A DNA stretch of 64,000 nt from NCBI GenBank assembly GCA_951799405.1, contig OX637343.1, positions 15,974,524 to 16,038,523 on the forward strand, read 5' to 3'. The notes beneath the pieces are model-generated. The model saw only the letters and a list, made by a program, of their open reading frames with translations, did not search any database and had not been told where the DNA came from. The stretch is from Agapetus fuscipes (lineage: Eukaryota > Arthropoda > Insecta > Trichoptera > Glossosomatidae). This document shows, piece after piece, positions 61,657 to 64,000 of this stretch; the first letter of the stretch is position 1, and each line of letters opens with the position of its first letter. The position numbers and the translations under genes were made by a program.

Positions 61657-62085
61657 TTAGACAAAATGAGTAGGTAAGTTGTGTTTATGAATCTTAACAA
61701 ATTTGTGTTAATAAAAGAACTCTACGCTTCTTTGACCTCTACAACATTTTTATATAACTCGCCACTAGACTGAGCACGGATTTTTTTTTGCAAAAGCGTT
61801 TGCGCCAAAAAAACAAATTTAAACATCTGAGAGTTTTATTCGGCAAGTTTTTTAATAACGACATCGAGTTCTGCCTTCAAATTGGTCCCAAATAAATTTC
61901 GTAATAATATTTTAAAAATTCACGCGGCGTCAGCAAAATGTGTCGCGAACGCAAAACTGTTTTATGATGTCTCGAAATTAATATTTAAAAGTCACCTTGG
62001 CTATAGAAGAGGTTAAAGACTTTTTCAAAGACTTTTTTCTAGAGATGCTGCGAAAACTGTTATAATATAATCTATAAGTTTTTTT
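61657..62085. other. Sequence without recognised feature
   Basis: No coding signal or repeat recognised. Confidence 0.4.
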
Positions 62086-62296
62086 TATAATAAATCCTTT
62101 GCGAGAAACTCCCTAGAGATCAAAGACTCTAGGGGTCTATGACATCTGTTGTAGTGCCGCAGAAGTGTTTACGAGCTTGTCCACCGCTACAAAGCGCCAA
62201 TACTCAAGCAAGATCCAGTTGCTGTGAGTCTGTATGGACCTTTAGTGACTGGTCTTTGGTAAAGGTTTTATGAATTTTTCAACCCAGACAAGAGTA

Positions 62297-63214
62297 GGGT
62301 CAGTGTGGCAACAGTGGATCATTTTTTTTCAAATGCACAGAATTACTGTTGTATAAATGCAATAAATTTACAACTTTTATCAAACGGTTGATAAACTAAG
62401 TACCTACCACTTGCTCAAAGAGCTCCATCTTTTTTATCCAATAAATACAGAGATATTTTGCATTTAGTGAAAAATGGAAAATGATCCACTGTGTACCCTA
62501 TGGTGTACACAGTGGATCAAACAATAAAAAGCCAGATTACTTCTATTTCAAAAAAACATATGTATAAGACAGAAATATTTTTTTCTGTTATACACCAATT
62601 TTAATCAAACGGAACAAAATAACACTAAACAAGTGGATGATAATCCAGGAAAAAAACATATTGAAGAAGTAACAGAATATTGACGGGCATTGCTGCGTCT
62701 TCCGAGGTAAACGCAACTATGCTACACATATAGTGTAACTTCTTTCTGCGTTCTTGCCAAAGGATCTCATGTGGCGAGTGGAATCTATTTAGATTTACAG
62801 GTAAGATGATCCACTATGTAACCTATGATGTTGATCCACTGTGTACCCTTTCGACAAATTTCTTTTGGGGCAGCAATTTATGTATTTCACTTTGAACAAA
62901 GTAATGAGGTAATGTTATAATGGAAGTAGGATTATTGTTAATGAGGATAAATAAATAACTTCTAGCCGAACTTTAATACTTTAAAAATAAGAAGACAACA
63001 AAGCGAAGCTTAAGTTTTTACTTTTGACTGTCAGAAACACATTTTGTTACTCAGCAAAACCAAGCTGCATTGAAGTAGGACTCTGATTAGTTCAGACATG
63101 TTCAGACATGAGCACCATGCCAGGGTGTAAGCAATAGCCCTGTATAACTACTCATCTGGAAGAAACTGCCCTGATCCACTGTACCCACATGATCCACTGT
63201 TACCACATTGACCC
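62297..63214. mobile_element. TIR element with seven GATCCACTGT repeats
   Basis: GGGTCAGTGTGGCAACAGTG left; complement GGGTCAATGTGGTAACAGTG right; TA on both sides. GATCCACTGT-type motifs lie at about 62317 (inverted), 62482, 62508 (inverted), 62806, 62832, 63174 and 63190. No transposase ORF. The TA duplication would fit Tc1/mariner-like mobilisation (inference). Confidence 0.83.
62705..62803 (-). mobile_element. SINE-2 tail nested in TIR element
   Basis: GCTACACATATAGTGTAACT, TCTCATGTGGCGAGTGGAAT, TTTACAGGTAAG. Confidence 0.72.
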
Positions 63215-63270
63215 TACGTATATTTGAAAATATAAATATTGTTTTTTTGTGCTTCCCCGGGATTTGAACC

Positions 63271-63491
63271 TATTTGCTCTTCGCTGGGTTGAAAAATTCA
63301 TAAACCTTTACCAATGACCGGTCACCAAAGGTCCATCCAGCCTTACAGCAACTGGGTCTTGCTTGAGTATCGGCACTTTGTAGTGACGACCAAGCTCGTA
63401 CACCTCTGCGGCACTACAACAAGTGTCATAGACCCCTAGAGTCTCTAGAATCTAGGGAGTCTCCCGCACAGGGTTTATTAAAAAAAAAAAA
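63271..63491 (+). mobile_element. SINE-1 body with tail A, head lost
   Basis: TTTGCTCTTCGCTGGGTTGA, CAATGACCGGTCACCAAAGG, GACGACCAAGCTCGTACACC, CTCTGCGGCACTACAACAAG, TAGGGAGTCTCCCGCACAGG, poly(A). It stands head to head with the previous copy. Confidence 0.82.
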
Positions 63492-64000
63492 TTGTACATA
63501 CTGTACCGGCACTAATGCATCTTTTCGATCCATAAAATAAAGAAGAATAAAAAATATTCTTGGTAAATCTTCATGGTTCAGTTTGTATGTTTTATTGTTG
63601 GGGCACAAAACTACTTAGTGACTTTTTGTTGCACTAAAATTTAGCAAGTAGCTCCCATAATTCCTCGTATGCAGGTATTACTTGTCACGTATGCGGACCA
63701 GCCACAATGTAAGCCATCACGACTGTAATATTTCTACCCACGCTTTGCGACCGCGCTCAGACAGGGTTAGTGAACAAGTACGGATACGTAGAAGCATGTT
63801 TTCCAAGGTAATATTAATGTTAAGTCGTCAATTTTTTGTTTCTGTGTATTTTTGTTAGTTTTTTCTCATGTACCGATGCTTTATTTTTTATATTTTCTAA
63901 CGTATATTGCTTTCCCTGTATTATTATTTTTTTTTCTTTATATCCTGTTTTAAAATTTGAAATGGCTAGTTTCAAAGTTTTGCACCATCCGCGTGAACAG
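63492..64000. other. Sequence without recognised feature
   Basis: AT-rich. No exon, repeat or ORF that I can support. Confidence 0.4.

Larger units (their letters stand above)
62088..63270 (-). mobile_element. SINE-1 copy with tail A, split by TIR element
   Basis: Tail CCCTAGAGTCTTTGATC type and body at 62088-62294. The body resumes at 63217 (TATATTTGAAAATATAAATA) and the head stops at GGATTTGAACCTA. Confidence 0.78.

Overview
The window reads as repeat-rich, AT-rich nuclear DNA of an arthropod, most likely an insect and plausibly a moth or butterfly (inferred from intron style and repeat types; no species marker was seen). The only host gene I can support is a neuroligin on the minus strand. 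Three exons are visible: 20901-21050, 20007-20207 and 1229-1724. Their splice sites are canonical, they join in one reading frame, and they are separated by introns of 693 bp and about 18.3 kb. Everything from 21051 to 64000 is upstream intron or flank without another exon that I can recognise. The middle neuroligin exon has been copied into a 131-bp tandem array (19282-20137) that lies in the intron just past its own splice donor and repeats that donor six times.

Almost all the rest is mobile DNA, heavily nested. (1) 3321-8455 is an hAT-like element with 8-bp flanking repeats. It contains a solo LTR and a young, complete, gag-only LTR retrotransposon (4022-7978, LTRs differing at one base by eye, 4-bp target duplication). 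Its 796-residue protein reads SAP domain, coiled coil, Ty3/gypsy-type capsid, CCHC knuckle, second coiled coil, a TARG1/ALC1-like macrodomain (ADP-ribose-binding fold) and a CCCH zinc finger. This is the most unusual coding feature of the window. (2) 33090-37125 is a full-length two-ORF LINE with apparently intact endonuclease and reverse transcriptase. (3) A LINE family with a short 3' UTR and an AGATT-repeat tail (called LINE-T here) supplies more than 25 fragments. (4) A jockey-like LINE (LINE-J) is present as 3' fragments. (5) Three tRNA-derived SINE families occur. SINE-1 has one head and body joined to three alternative 3' modules: the LINE-J 3' end (tail A), an ATT-repeat tail (tail B), or a whole second tRNA-derived SINE (SINE-2). 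One copy is preceded by a 5S rRNA-like unit. (6) Several MITE and foldback families occur, including one I call MITE-K (ends like CAGTGCTTGTTTGGC), two hAT MITEs with perfect 8-bp duplications, and foldbacks carrying hammerhead-ribozyme-like cores.

Layout: 1-1.2 kb repeats; 1.2-1.7 neuroligin exon; 3.3-8.5 nested hAT/LTR block; 9.0-9.7 16-bp minisatellite; 10-19 intron with SINEs, foldbacks and LINE scraps; 19.3-21.1 exon array and two neuroligin exons; 22-32 SINE/LINE mosaic; 33-37 intact LINE; 40.3-43.7 large TIR element with nested MITEs; 44-64 LINE-T, SINE and solo-LTR mosaic. All boundaries of old repeats are by eye and approximate; superfamily names are inferences from terminal motifs and target duplications.
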